DNA from: Kribbella sp. CA-293567
GTDB taxonomy: Bacteria > Actinomycetota > Actinomycetes > Propionibacteriales > Kribbellaceae
Length of the DNA: 64,000 bases
Assembly (NCBI RefSeq): GCF_027627575.1
Contig: NZ_CP114065.1
Location: forward strand, 7,547,197 to 7,611,196
Reading direction: 5' to 3'
Part shown: positions 8,443 through 17,040 of the stretch, piece by piece
How the letters are laid out: every line of letters begins with the position of its first letter
Position numbering within the stretch: the stretch's first letter is position 1
Notes under the pieces: generated by a model
The model's input: the letters and a program-made list of their open reading frames with translations, nothing else
What the model was told of the DNA's origin: nothing
Database searches by the model: none
Position numbers and translations under genes: made by a program

Positions 8443-9629
8443 CCCTGTCGTTGCGGCTGCCCGACGGCACCGGTGGGCTCCAGAGCTACCAGCTCACCGG
8501 TACGCCGGTTGCCCACGGCACCTATCAGCCGGCCACCAGCCGGCTCGCCTTCGCGGCGGCCCACGTGGTCTCCGACCCGCTGGCCGACAACTCCCCCGGC
8601 GCTCCCGCGGTGATCGACTGGGAGCACACCCTCGGCTTCCGTCGCCACCTGTGGTCGCTGGGCTTGTCGGTGGCCGAGGCGATGGACACCGCCCAGCGCG
8701 GTATGGGCTTGGACTGGCCTGCCACGCAGGAACTGATCCGGCGCTCGGCCGCCGAGGCGCCGCTCCGTCCCACCAGCCCGGGTTCAGGTGCTGCGGAGAA
8801 GCAGATCGCCGTGGGCGTCGGCACCGATCACCTTGCTGCCGGAGTTCATGGGCTCGACGCGGTGATCGCCGCCTACGAGGAGCAGTTGGCGCTGGCCGAA
8901 GAGGTCGGCGCCCAGCCGATCCTGATGGCGAGCCGCGCGTTGTGCGCCTCCGCGGGCTCACCCGACGACTACCGCAAGGTCTACGACCGGCTGCTCGGCC
9001 AGTCGACGCGGCCGGTCGTCCTGCACTGGCTCGGGTCGATGTTCGATCCGGCGCTGGACGGCTACTGGGGCAGCGATTCGCTCGACACCGCGGCCGACGT
9101 GGTGGTCGACCTGATCAACGAGAACGCCGGCAAGGTCGACGGCATCAAGATTTCGTTGCTCGACGCAAGCAAAGAGATCGCGTTGCGCAAGCGCCTGCCC
9201 GCGGGCGTCCGGCTCTACACCGGCGACGACTTCAACTACCCGGAGCTGATCCGCGGCGACGGCGAGCACCACAGCGACGCGTTGCTCGGCATCTTCGCCG
9301 CGATCGCGCCGGCGGCGGCTGCCGCGCTGAAGGCGCTCGACGACGGCGAGCTGACGAAGTACGACGAGATCTTCGCGCCGACCGTGCCACTGGCACGGCA
9401 GATCTTCTCCGCTCCGACCTACTACTACAAGACCGGAATCGCCTTCCTGGCTTGGCTGAACGGCCACCAGCCCGGCTTCGGCATGGTCGGCGGCCTGCAG
9501 ACCGGCCGGTCGCTGCCGCACCTGGCCGACACGTTCCGGCTGGCCGACGCCGCCGGAGTACTGACGTCGCCCGAGCTGGCCGTCGACCGCTTCCGCAGAC
9601 TGCTCGTCGTCGGCGGGGTCGACGCATGA
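8439..9629 (+). CDS. DUF993 protein (dihydrodipicolinate-synthase-like)
   Basis: A 396-residue protein of the DUF993 family, a TIM-barrel group distantly related to dihydrodipicolinate synthase and other class I aldolases. Visible landmarks are the N-terminal VIDWEHTLGFRRHLWSLGLSVAEAMDTAQRGMG split over about residues 48-80, PVVLHWLGSMFDPALDGYWG, and VDGIKISLLDASKEI, whose Lys is a candidate Schiff-base residue. The family has no widely accepted function. ATGA overlaps join it to both the oxidoreductase before and the isomerase after, so it belongs to the same sugar pathway, perhaps as the carbon-carbon lyase. Confidence 0.82.
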   Translation: MTLSLRLPDGTGGLQSYQLTGTPVAHGTYQPATSRLAFAAAHVVSDPLADNSPGAPAVIDWEHTLGFRRHLWSLGLSVAEAMDTAQRGMGLDWPATQELIRRSAAEAPLRPTSPGSGAAEKQIAVGVGTDHLAAGVHGLDAVIAAYEEQLALAEEVGAQPILMASRALCASAGSPDDYRKVYDRLLGQSTRPVVLHWLGSMFDPALDGYWGSDSLDTAADVVVDLINENAGKVDGIKISLLDASKEIALRKRLPAGVRLYTGDDFNYPELIRGDGEHHSDALLGIFAAIAPAAAAALKALDDGELTKYDEIFAPTVPLARQIFSAPTYYYKTGIAFLAWLNGHQPGFGMVGGLQTGRSLPHLADTFRLADAAGVLTSPELAVDRFRRLLVVGGVDA

Positions 9630-10441
9630 ACCGCTACAGCCTGAACCAGGCGACCACGAAGTACTGGTCCCTCGAAGAAGTAGTTGCCGCCAGCGCCGAA
9701 GCGGGGCTGTCCTGGATCGGCCTGTGGCGCGAGCCGATCCAGGAGTACGGCGTCGACCGGTCGGCGAAGCTCGTCGCCGAGGCCGGACTGCGGGTTTCGT
9801 CCTTGTGCAGAAGCGGATTCTTCACCGCGACCGACGCCGCCGAGCGGCAGGCGAAGATCGAGGACAACCGCCGCGCGATCGACGAGGCGGCCACCCTCGG
9901 CACCGACGTACTGGTGCTCGTCAGCGGCGGCCTGCCACCCGGCTCCCGCGATCTCGACGGCGCCCGCGGCATGGTTCGCGACGGCCTGGCCGAGCTCGCG
10001 CCGTACGCCGGGGAGCGGGGTGTCCGGCTCGCCGTCGAGGCGCTGCATCCGATGTTCTGCTCCGACCGTTGCGTCGTCTCGTCACTCGGTGGAGCACTCG
10101 ACCTGGCCGAGCAGTTCCCGGTCGAGCAGGTCGGGGTGATCGTCGACGCGTACCACCTGTGGTGGGACGCCGACGTCTACCGGCAGATCGAGCGGGCCGG
10201 CGACCGGATCTGTTCCTACCAGGTGAGCGACTGGACCACCCCGCTGCCGGCCGACAACCTGCTCGGCCGCGGCATGATGGGCGACGGCGCGATCGAGCTG
10301 CGCCGCCTGCGGGAGGCCTGCGACGCCGCCGGGTACGACGGACCGGTCGAGGTCGAGATCTTCAACCAGCAACTGTGGGACGCGCCGGGTCAGCAGGTCT
10401 TCGACCTCTCCCTGGCGCGCTACCTGGAACACGTCGCCTGA
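9626..10441 (+). CDS. Sugar phosphate isomerase/epimerase-like TIM barrel (first)
   Basis: A 271-residue protein of the xylose-isomerase-like (AP endonuclease 2) superfamily. Metal ligands expected for the fold are seen: Glu in VEALHPMF, Asp and His in DAYHLWWD, and Glu in VEVEIFNQ near the C-terminus. Starts by ATGA overlap with the DUF993 gene. Members isomerise, epimerise or dehydrate keto-sugars and inososes. It shares the fold, but little sequence, with the next gene, so the two probably act on different intermediates. Confidence 0.82.
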   Translation: MNRYSLNQATTKYWSLEEVVAASAEAGLSWIGLWREPIQEYGVDRSAKLVAEAGLRVSSLCRSGFFTATDAAERQAKIEDNRRAIDEAATLGTDVLVLVSGGLPPGSRDLDGARGMVRDGLAELAPYAGERGVRLAVEALHPMFCSDRCVVSSLGGALDLAEQFPVEQVGVIVDAYHLWWDADVYRQIERAGDRICSYQVSDWTTPLPADNLLGRGMMGDGAIELRRLREACDAAGYDGPVEVEIFNQQLWDAPGQQVFDLSLARYLEHVA

Positions 10442-10485
10442 CCGATGTCGCCTGACCGATCCAGCACTCGAAGGAGCAAGCTCCC

Positions 10486-11259
10486 ATGAGCGACCGGACC
10501 ACTCCCGCACGCAGCATCCCGGCCGAGGGCATCGGCATGCACCTCTACACGATGCGCGAGGCGCTCGCCGCGGACTATCCCGGCACGCTCCAGCGACTGG
10601 CCGAGATCGGCTACCGGACCATCGGGGTCAGCGGCCGCTTCGGTCACTCGGCCGAGGAGATCCGCTCGTACGCCGATGCGGCGGGTCTCGAGATCGTGCT
10701 GGAGCACGTCGGCTACCCCCGGCTGACCGACGACTGGGAAGGCGCGCTCGCCGATGTCCGCACGCTCGGCGGCCAATGGGTCGTCGTACCGTCGCTGCCG
10801 GCCGAGCTACGGACGCCTGACGGTTTCCGGGAGGCGGCGCGCGCCTTCGCCACGGCGGGGCAACTGGCGAAGAAGGAAGGGCTGAAGCTGCTCTTCCACA
10901 ACCACGGTCACGACTTCGCCGAGGTCGGCGGGCAGGTGCTGTTCGACATCCTGCTGGACGAGGTGGAGCCGGAACTGCTCGGTTTCGAGCTCGATCTGTA
11001 CTGGGTGGTCGACGGCGGGCGGGACCCGGCCGACTACTTCCGCGGGCATCCGGGCCGCTTCCCGGCGTTGCACGTCAAGGACATGGCCGCCGACGGATCG
11101 TTCGCGGACGTCGGCACAGGCCGGCTCGACTTCGCGGCGATCTTCGCCGAGGCCGAGTCGGGCGGGGTCCGGCAGTGGCTGGTCGAGCACGACGCCCCGG
11201 TCGACGAGTGGGAGTCGGCGCGTACGTCGTACCGGGCGCTGGCCGAACTGCGCTACTGA
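10486..11259 (+). CDS. Sugar phosphate isomerase/epimerase-like TIM barrel (second)
   Basis: A 257-residue xylose-isomerase-like TIM-barrel protein. Landmarks are MHLYTMREALAADYPGTLQRL at the N-terminus, FHNHGHDF (metal/substrate His), FELDLYWVVDGG (Asp), HVKDM and WLVEHD. These match the branch that includes inosose dehydratases and 3-keto-glycoside-processing enzymes. AAGGAG lies at a proper distance before the ATG, 44 bp after the preceding gene. Last gene of the operon; a diguanylate cyclase gene with its own leader follows. Confidence 0.82.
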   Translation: MSDRTTPARSIPAEGIGMHLYTMREALAADYPGTLQRLAEIGYRTIGVSGRFGHSAEEIRSYADAAGLEIVLEHVGYPRLTDDWEGALADVRTLGGQWVVVPSLPAELRTPDGFREAARAFATAGQLAKKEGLKLLFHNHGHDFAEVGGQVLFDILLDEVEPELLGFELDLYWVVDGGRDPADYFRGHPGRFPALHVKDMAADGSFADVGTGRLDFAAIFAEAESGGVRQWLVEHDAPVDEWESARTSYRALAELRY

Positions 11260-11472
11260 ACCTGGGGCCCGGACGGAACCTGACGCTACGTGTCAGTAGG
11301 CGTATTCTCGTCACTGACTGCACGCGGCCGGCTTCCGTCCGGCACAATGAGTGGGCCGTGTCGCACTGGAAACCGTCTTCCGGCACGGGCAGTCTGTCAC
11401 TCTGAAGAAGGGTCCTCATCCACGGCGAGGTCCCGTGAGGCCGCCGATGCCGTGACGCCGGAGAGATCGCAC

Positions 11473-12927
11473 GTGCAGAACGAGCCCACTGTACGGATGA
11501 CCGCAGTACGCCGCCTCTACGAGGTGAGCGCCCGGATGGGTGCCGGGCGAAGCCTGGCCGAGACGCTGCAGGCGGTCGTCGACGGCGTCGTGAACGGCCT
11601 CGGCTTCGGCATCGCCGTGCTGAACCTGCGGCAGCCCGACGGCAAGTTCGAGGTGATCGCGGTGGCCGGCTCCCCGGAGGCCAAGGAGGCGCTGCTCGGC
11701 ACGATCAGCGCGGCCGACATCTTCGACGCCGAGTTCGCGCTCGCGGACCACTGGGGTGGACTGCGGTTCGTCCCGCACGAGCGGCTGCCCGAGGGCGGGG
11801 AGATCGTCGGCTGGGTGCCCGAGATCCCGGTGCCCTCCGAGGCGGACGCCTGGCACCCGCTCGACGCGCTGTTCGCGCCGCTGCACTCGTCCGACGGTGA
11901 GCTGGTCGGGATGCTGTCGGTCGACCTCCCCGAGGACCAGCGCAGACCGGGCGAGATCCGGCGGGAGCTGCTGGAGATCTTCGCGACCCAGGCCGGCCTG
12001 GCGATCGACAAGGCCCGGCTGACCGACCAGTTGCTGGCCGAGAAGGCCCGGCTCGAGGCGAGCGAGACGACCTTCCGGATGGTGTTCGAGGGAGCCGGCA
12101 ACGGGATGGCGACGATCGCCTTCGACGGGCCGGAGGCAGGTCGCATCCTGCGCGTCAACGACGCCTTCTGCCACATCACCGGTTACACGCCGGGCCAGCT
12201 GGTCGGCACCACCTTCGTCGACTACCTGCGCGACGAGAAGACCGGGCAGACCGAGCGGGAGATCGAGCAGCTCGCGACCGGGCGCGGCCCGTACCGGTTC
12301 GAGCGGACCTTCCGGCGGACCGACGGCAACGACATCTGGCTGGGCGGCACCGCGGCGATCGTCGATCAGGGCAAGGAACTGCCGAAGATCATCCTGATCC
12401 AGATCGACGACGTGACCGCGCGCAAGGACGCCGAACGCGAGTTGCGGCACCATGCCGCCCACGACCCGCTGACCGGTCTGCCGAACCGGCGGCTGCTCCA
12501 GCACCGGTTCAAGTCGGCGCTCCAGCGGTCGCGGCAGACCGGGCGGCGTGGGGTGCTGCTGTTCTGCGATCTGAACCACTTCAAGCAGGTCAACGACAAG
12601 TACGGGCACGAGGCCGGTGACAAGGCTTTGCGGGAGATCGCCGATCGGCTGCTCACCGAGGTCCGGCACGGCGACACGGTGGCGCGCCTGGGCGGCGACG
12701 AGTTCGCGGTCCTGGCCGAGGACATCGACGGTGACGATCTCGACGTCCTGGTCCGCCGCCTCGACGAAGCGATCAGCCGGCCGCTGGCCGGGATCGACGT
12801 ACCGGTCACGGCCAGTATCGGCCTGGCCGTCGTCAGCCCGTACGCCGCCGATCTGGACGAGTTGCTGCGCACCGCCGACAACGCCATGTACGAGGCCAAG
12901 CGTGTCTACCGCGCCAGCCACGGCTAG
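11473..12927 (+). CDS. GAF-PAS-GGDEF diguanylate cyclase
   Basis: A 484-residue cytoplasmic signalling protein that should make c-di-GMP from two GTP. In order: a GAF domain (about 15-180), a short helix, a PAS domain with PAC motif (about 200-315), and a GGDEF domain (about 325-480). The catalytic GGDEF is intact at residues 407-411, and an RxxD inhibitory site (RHGD) stands five residues before it, so product inhibition is expected. No EAL domain is attached. I chose the GTG at 11473 because GGAGAG lies 7 nt upstream; the frame extends to 11290 without family similarity. The gene ends at the repeated inverted element at 12931. Confidence 0.88.
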   Translation: MQNEPTVRMTAVRRLYEVSARMGAGRSLAETLQAVVDGVVNGLGFGIAVLNLRQPDGKFEVIAVAGSPEAKEALLGTISAADIFDAEFALADHWGGLRFVPHERLPEGGEIVGWVPEIPVPSEADAWHPLDALFAPLHSSDGELVGMLSVDLPEDQRRPGEIRRELLEIFATQAGLAIDKARLTDQLLAEKARLEASETTFRMVFEGAGNGMATIAFDGPEAGRILRVNDAFCHITGYTPGQLVGTTFVDYLRDEKTGQTEREIEQLATGRGPYRFERTFRRTDGNDIWLGGTAAIVDQGKELPKIILIQIDDVTARKDAERELRHHAAHDPLTGLPNRRLLQHRFKSALQRSRQTGRRGVLLFCDLNHFKQVNDKYGHEAGDKALREIADRLLTEVRHGDTVARLGGDEFAVLAEDIDGDDLDVLVRRLDEAISRPLAGIDVPVTASIGLAVVSPYAADLDELLRTADNAMYEAKRVYRASHG

Positions 12928-12930
12928 CGG

Positions 12931-13026
12931 ACACAGCGACAGGCAGTACTACTGCCAGAGCGCCTGAGTCACGCTCAGCGCGCCGGCTCGAAACGGCCGC
13001 AACGGCACTACTGCCTGTCGCTGTGT
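12931..13026. repeat. Inverted-repeat element, copy 1
   Basis: Perfect 18-bp arms, ACACAGCGACAGGCAGTA at 12931-12948 and its complement at 13009-13026, enclose 60 bp that can form an inner hairpin (CTGAG-TCACG-CTCAG). It fills the space between two convergent genes, starting 3 bp after the stop codon of the cyclase. A second, clearly related copy is at 29427-29526. The loops share CGAGCCG, CTGAGCGTG and CGCTC blocks in opposite orientation. It may act as a bidirectional terminator or be a mobile REP/MITE-like unit. Confidence 0.8.
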
Positions 13027-13032
13027 TCGGGT

Positions 13033-13494
13033 CTAGCGGGTCGGACGCTCCCGCCGGCGCTTCTTCCTCGCCGGTTCCGGCTGCTTGTCGGTCTGCCAGT
13101 CCTGCAGGATCGAGATCGCCGCCTCGTTGTGCCGCTCGACCAGTGGGATCACCCGGCCGGGGTTGGCGAAGGCGAAGATCGGCGTCCAGCGCGCCTTGCC
13201 CTCCGCGGTCTTCCAGCGCACCGCCGGGAAGTTCGTGATCGAGACGATCTCGTCCCGCGCGATCCGCCGGCTCCGCAGCAGGCCGTGCACCTCGATCCCG
13301 TCGTCGTCGAACACCACCCCGAGCCGCCACCCCAGCAACGCCAGGTAGACCGCGGCTCCCACGCACACCAGCGCTCCCACGATCACCACCGCCAGCGGCA
13401 GGTCGTCCCGCAGCGCGATCACCACGACACCCACCAGCAGCGGCCACACCGAGGCGTTACAGATCCGAGTGATCAAGAGCGGTTTCAGTTCCAC
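13033..13494 (-). CDS. PH-domain-like membrane protein
   Basis: About 153 residues. Two hydrophobic helices form a hairpin near the N-terminus (VWPLLVGVVVIAL and LAVVIVGALVCVGAAVYLALL). A bacterial-PH-like domain follows, with GVVFDDDGIEVHGLLRSRRIARDEI, a pattern common to actinobacterial YdbS/PH_6 proteins, and a basic tail (ARKKRRRERPTR). I set the start at the GTG at 13494; GAGG is very close to it, and coupling to the acetyltransferase gene 14 bp upstream is possible. Longer frames reach 13893 but overlap that gene. Function unknown; presumably inner-membrane. Confidence 0.65.
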   Translation of the reverse strand: MELKPLLITRICNASVWPLLVGVVVIALRDDLPLAVVIVGALVCVGAAVYLALLGWRLGVVFDDDGIEVHGLLRSRRIARDEIVSITNFPAVRWKTAEGKARWTPIFAFANPGRVIPLVERHNEAAISILQDWQTDKQPEPARKKRRRERPTR

Positions 13495-13508
13495 CCCCTC
13501 ATTCTCGC

Positions 13509-13994
13509 TCAGCGGGTTCCAGCGGATCCGAGCGGCTGGTCGGTCAGGCGGTAGGTGGTCCAGCCGTCCTGGGGAATGGCGCCGAGGGACCGGTAGAAGT
13601 CGATGGCGGGCGTGTTCCAGTCGAGGACGGACCATTCGAGGCGTTCGTAGCCGTTGGCGACGCATTCCTCGGCCAGGGTGGTGAGCAGCGCCTTGCCCAG
13701 GCCGGAACCGCGGTGTTCGGGGCGGACGAAGAGGTCCTCGAGATGGATGCCGTGAACGCCGCGCCAGGTCGAGTAGTTGAGGAACCAGAGCGCACAACCG
13801 ACCACCTGCTCCTCCACCAGAGCGACATGGCAGAAGACGGCGGGCGCCGTACCGAAGAGCGCGGTGTGCAACTGGCCGGCGGTCAGGCGGCACTCCTCAG
13901 GCGCGCGTTCGTACTCCGCGAGGGCGTGGACCAGGTCGACGATCGCCGGTACGTCGGCCGGCCGGGCGCGGCGGATTCGGTCAGCTGTCTGCAT
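13509..13994 (-). CDS. GNAT acetyltransferase, diamine/polyamine type
   Basis: A 161-residue protein resembling spermidine/spermine and diamine acetyltransferases. It has the early IRRARPADVPAIVDLVHALAEYE, the central LEDLFVRPEHRGSGLGKALL with the RGSGLG acetyl-CoA loop, and the closing WNTPAIDFYRSLGAIP. The start ATG at 13994 has GAGGA 7 nt upstream. Acceptor likely an amine, but this is inference from family. Shares strand with the PH-domain protein downstream. Confidence 0.82.
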   Translation of the reverse strand: MQTADRIRRARPADVPAIVDLVHALAEYERAPEECRLTAGQLHTALFGTAPAVFCHVALVEEQVVGCALWFLNYSTWRGVHGIHLEDLFVRPEHRGSGLGKALLTTLAEECVANGYERLEWSVLDWNTPAIDFYRSLGAIPQDGWTTYRLTDQPLGSAGTR

Positions 13995-14092
13995 CTGCCC
14001 ATCCTCTCTTGCCGTGACGTTCACCTGGCGCCGGAAAGGTGAGCAGCCGCCCCCATCGAACCTCCCGCCCATCTGCTCCCGGAGGAATCCCC

Positions 14093-15673
14093 ATGGTTGT
14101 TTCCCGTCGTCGCTTCATCGGTCTCGGAGGCGCGGGCACTGCCGCGGTTCTCCTCGGCACCGGCGCCTGGGACGCCTCGACCACGTACGCCGCCCCGGCC
14201 GGCCGCGGCAATCCCTTCTCCCTCGGCGTCGCCTCCGGCGACCCGCGGTACAACAGCGTCGTGCTGTGGACCCGGCTCGCGCTCGACCCGTACGCCGTCG
14301 ACGGCCGCGGCGGGATGCCCGCCAGGCCTGTCCGGGTCGAGTACGAGATCGCCCGCGACCCGAACTTCCGTCACCCCGTACGCCGGTCCAGCGTGGTCGC
14401 GACGCCCGAGCTGGGGCACTCGGTCCACCCGGAGGTCAACGGCCTGCTGCCGGACCACGAGTACTACTACCGGTTCCGCGCCGGTGGCGAGATCTCGACG
14501 GTCGGCCGGACCCGCACCACGCCGCACCCGCTCAGTTCGCCGCGGGAGGTGCAATTCGCGTTCGCGTCGTGCAACGCGTGGCAGGACGGGTTTTTCACGG
14601 CGTACCAGCATATGGCGGAGGAGGATCTCGACCTGGTCGTGCACCTGGGCGACTACCTCTACGAGTCCGGGGTGAAGACGAACCGGCGTGGTGTGGTGAC
14701 CGATCCGCGGTTCCACACCGAGACGTTCGACCTGGCGCGGTACCGGCTGCAGTACTCGCTCTACAAGTCCGAGGCGCCGCTGCAGGCCGCGCACGCCGCG
14801 CATCCGTGGATTCACACGTTCGACGATCACGAGGTGGAGAACAACTGGGCCGGCGACCTCTCGCAGGCCGACACCGAGCCGGATCAGGACCCGGTGGTGT
14901 TCCGCGCCCGCCGGGCGCAGGCATTCCAGGCGATGTACGAGAACCTTCCCCTGCGGCACGAGCAACTGCCGAAGGGGCCGGACGGACGGTTCCACCGGCG
15001 GCTCCCCTACGGGCGGCTCGCCGACTTCACCATCCTGGACACCCGCCAGTACCGCTCGGACCAGCCGTGCGGTGACGGCGCATCCTCGACCTGCGACGAC
15101 CGGTTCGACCCGGACAACACGATGCTCGGTGGCAAGCAGCGCCAGTGGCTGCTCGACGGGTTCCGGCAGTCCAGGGCGCGCTGGCAGGTGCTCGGCAACC
15201 AGGCGCCGATGGGTCAGACCGACTGGACGCCGGGTCCGGAGACGTACGTCTGGCTCGACCCGTGGGACGGTTATGTTGCCGAGCGCAACAAGGTGCTGGC
15301 GGCGGCGCAGGACAGCGGCGTCCGGAACCTGGTGGTGATCACCGGCGACCGGCACCAGAACTACGCCCTCGAACTCAAGCGCGACTTCGCCGACCCCGGC
15401 TCCCGCACCGTCGGGACCGAGTTCGTCGGTACGTCGATCACCAGTGGCGGCGACGGCGCCGACACCACCCCGCAGGGGGTGCAGTTCCTCGAGGCGAACC
15501 CACACCTCAAGTTCTTCAACTCCCAGCGCGGCTACGTCCGGGTCACCGCCGACCGGGACCGCTGGCGCTCCGACTTCCGCGTCGTCCCGTACGTCACCCA
15601 GCCCGGCGCGCCGATCACCACCCGCGCCACCTACGTGGTCGAAGACCGCGATCCGCACGTCCACGTCGTCTGA
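14093..15673 (+). CDS. phoD: Alkaline phosphatase D family, Tat-exported
   Basis: A 526-residue PhoD-type metallophosphatase. The N-terminus VSRRRFIGLGGAGTAAVLLG is a twin-arginine signal, so the folded enzyme is exported. An Ig-like PhoD_N domain follows (GVASGDPRYNSVVLWTRL), then the catalytic domain with ASCN, HLGDYLYES, TFDDHEVENNW and ITGDRHQN, which hold the metal ligands of the calcium/iron PhoD class. These enzymes release phosphate from mono- or diesters outside the cell. ATG at 14093 is preceded by GGAGGA. Usually PhoP-controlled in actinomycetes, but I see no clear PHO box. Confidence 0.88.
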   Translation: MVVSRRRFIGLGGAGTAAVLLGTGAWDASTTYAAPAGRGNPFSLGVASGDPRYNSVVLWTRLALDPYAVDGRGGMPARPVRVEYEIARDPNFRHPVRRSSVVATPELGHSVHPEVNGLLPDHEYYYRFRAGGEISTVGRTRTTPHPLSSPREVQFAFASCNAWQDGFFTAYQHMAEEDLDLVVHLGDYLYESGVKTNRRGVVTDPRFHTETFDLARYRLQYSLYKSEAPLQAAHAAHPWIHTFDDHEVENNWAGDLSQADTEPDQDPVVFRARRAQAFQAMYENLPLRHEQLPKGPDGRFHRRLPYGRLADFTILDTRQYRSDQPCGDGASSTCDDRFDPDNTMLGGKQRQWLLDGFRQSRARWQVLGNQAPMGQTDWTPGPETYVWLDPWDGYVAERNKVLAAAQDSGVRNLVVITGDRHQNYALELKRDFADPGSRTVGTEFVGTSITSGGDGADTTPQGVQFLEANPHLKFFNSQRGYVRVTADRDRWRSDFRVVPYVTQPGAPITTRATYVVEDRDPHVHVV

Positions 15674-15749
15674 ATTCAGCAGGACACCTTCTGGCTCTCA
15701 GTGGTTTTTGTTGTTGGAAAACTGAGTCGGGCTGCGGGAGGTTGGGAGT

Positions 15750-16625
15750 ATGGCTACCGAAACTTCCAGCACCCGCAGCATCGGCGACGTCCAGGTCAGT
15801 CCGATCGGGCTCGGCGCGATGCCGATGTCGATCGAGGGCCGGCCCGACGAGAGCCGCTCGATCGCGACGATCCACGCGGCACTCGACGCCGGGATCACGC
15901 TGATCGACACCGCCGACGCGTACCACCTGGACTCCTCCGACCTCGGTCACAACGAGACGCTGATCGCGAAGGCGCTCAACTCGTACGGCGGTGACACCTC
16001 CGGTGTGCTCGTCGCGACCAAGGGCGGCCACCTGCGGCCGGGCGGCGGCGCCTGGACGCTGGACGGCTCACCGGAGCACCTGAAGCAGGCTGTCGAGGGG
16101 TCGCTCAAGCGGCTCGGCGTCGAGGCGATCGGCCTCTACCAGTTCCACCGGCCGGACCCGAAGACGCCGTACGAGGAGTCGATCGGCGCGATCCGGGACC
16201 TGCTCGACGCGGGCAAGATCCGCCAGGCCGGTATCTCCAACGCCAACCCCGGGCAGATCCGCCAGGCCGGCGAGATCCTCGGCGGCCGGCTGGTCTCGGT
16301 GCAGAACCAGTTCTCGCCCGCCTTCCGCTCCAGCGAACCCGAGCTGGAGCTGTGCGCCGAACTCGGCATCGCCTTCCTGCCCTGGTCCCCGCTCGGCGGC
16401 ATCTCCAAGGCCTCCGAGCTCGGCGACCAGCACCCCGCCTTCCACACGCTGGCCGCGGAGCTCGGCGTCAGCCCGCAGAAACTGACCCTGGCCTGGATGC
16501 TCGCCAAGTCCCCGGTCGTCATCCCGATCCCCGGCGCCAGCCGCCCGGAGACCATCCGCGACTCGTACTCCGCGGCCGAGCTGACCCTCACCCCCGACCA
16601 GGTCGCCACGCTCGACGCGGCCTGA
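15750..16625 (+). CDS. Aldo/keto reductase
   Basis: A 291-residue NADPH-dependent reductase of the AKR fold. The catalytic tetrad is visible: Asp in LIDTADAY, the Tyr two residues on, Lys in VATKGG and His in YQFHRPDP. The C-terminal IPIPGASRPETIRDS binds the adenosine phosphate. Preceded by GGAGG. Substrate unknown. An inverted repeat directly after the stop probably ends its transcript. Confidence 0.88.
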   Translation: MATETSSTRSIGDVQVSPIGLGAMPMSIEGRPDESRSIATIHAALDAGITLIDTADAYHLDSSDLGHNETLIAKALNSYGGDTSGVLVATKGGHLRPGGGAWTLDGSPEHLKQAVEGSLKRLGVEAIGLYQFHRPDPKTPYEESIGAIRDLLDAGKIRQAGISNANPGQIRQAGEILGGRLVSVQNQFSPAFRSSEPELELCAELGIAFLPWSPLGGISKASELGDQHPAFHTLAAELGVSPQKLTLAWMLAKSPVVIPIPGASRPETIRDSYSAAELTLTPDQVATLDAA

Positions 16626-16640
16626 CCTCGCTCACCCAGG

Positions 16641-16668
16641 GAGTACCGGCGGAATACCTCCGGTACTC
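16641..16668. terminator. Hairpin after the aldo/keto reductase
   Basis: GAGTACCGG (16641-16649) and CCGGTACTC (16660-16668) are perfect 9-bp arms with a 10-nt loop, 16 bp after the reductase stop and 18 bp before the TPR gene. It could be a terminator or an operator of the TPR gene. Confidence 0.5.
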
Positions 16669-16686
16669 TCTGGCGTTCCACCAGGC

Positions 16687-17040
16687 ATGGAAGACATGCG
16701 TGCGTTGAGCTACGGCCTCGGCCAGCAGTACTTCGACGACCGGAACTACCGTGCCGCGATCCAGGCACTGCTCCCGATCGTCGAGCAGACCCCGGAAGAC
16801 GTGGGCACCCGCCTGTTGCTGGCGCGCGCCTACTTCCACAGCGCCCTGCTGAAGCCCGCGGAGCAGCACCTGCTGGAGATCATCGAGCGGACTCCGACGG
16901 AGTACTACGCCCATCTCCTGATGGCTCGCACCCTCGAACGCCTGAACCGCGCCGAGGAGGCGACCAAGCACCGCCGGATCACCGCGGCGCTCACCGGCGA
17001 CGACTCCCACCTGGCCTCGCAAAGCCTCAGTGCCAAGTAA
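16687..17040 (+). CDS. Small TPR-repeat protein
   Basis: A 117-residue soluble helical protein with about two to three tetratricopeptide repeats: YGLGQQYFDDRNYRAAIQAL, TRLLLARAYFHSALLKPAEQ and YYAHLLMARTLERLNRAEEA. TPRs mediate protein contacts, so this is likely an adaptor of unknown partner. No strong ribosome-binding site. It precedes a 413-bp gap leading to the polyketide locus. Confidence 0.75.
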   Translation: MEDMRALSYGLGQQYFDDRNYRAAIQALLPIVEQTPEDVGTRLLLARAYFHSALLKPAEQHLLEIIERTPTEYYAHLLMARTLERLNRAEEATKHRRITAALTGDDSHLASQSLSAK

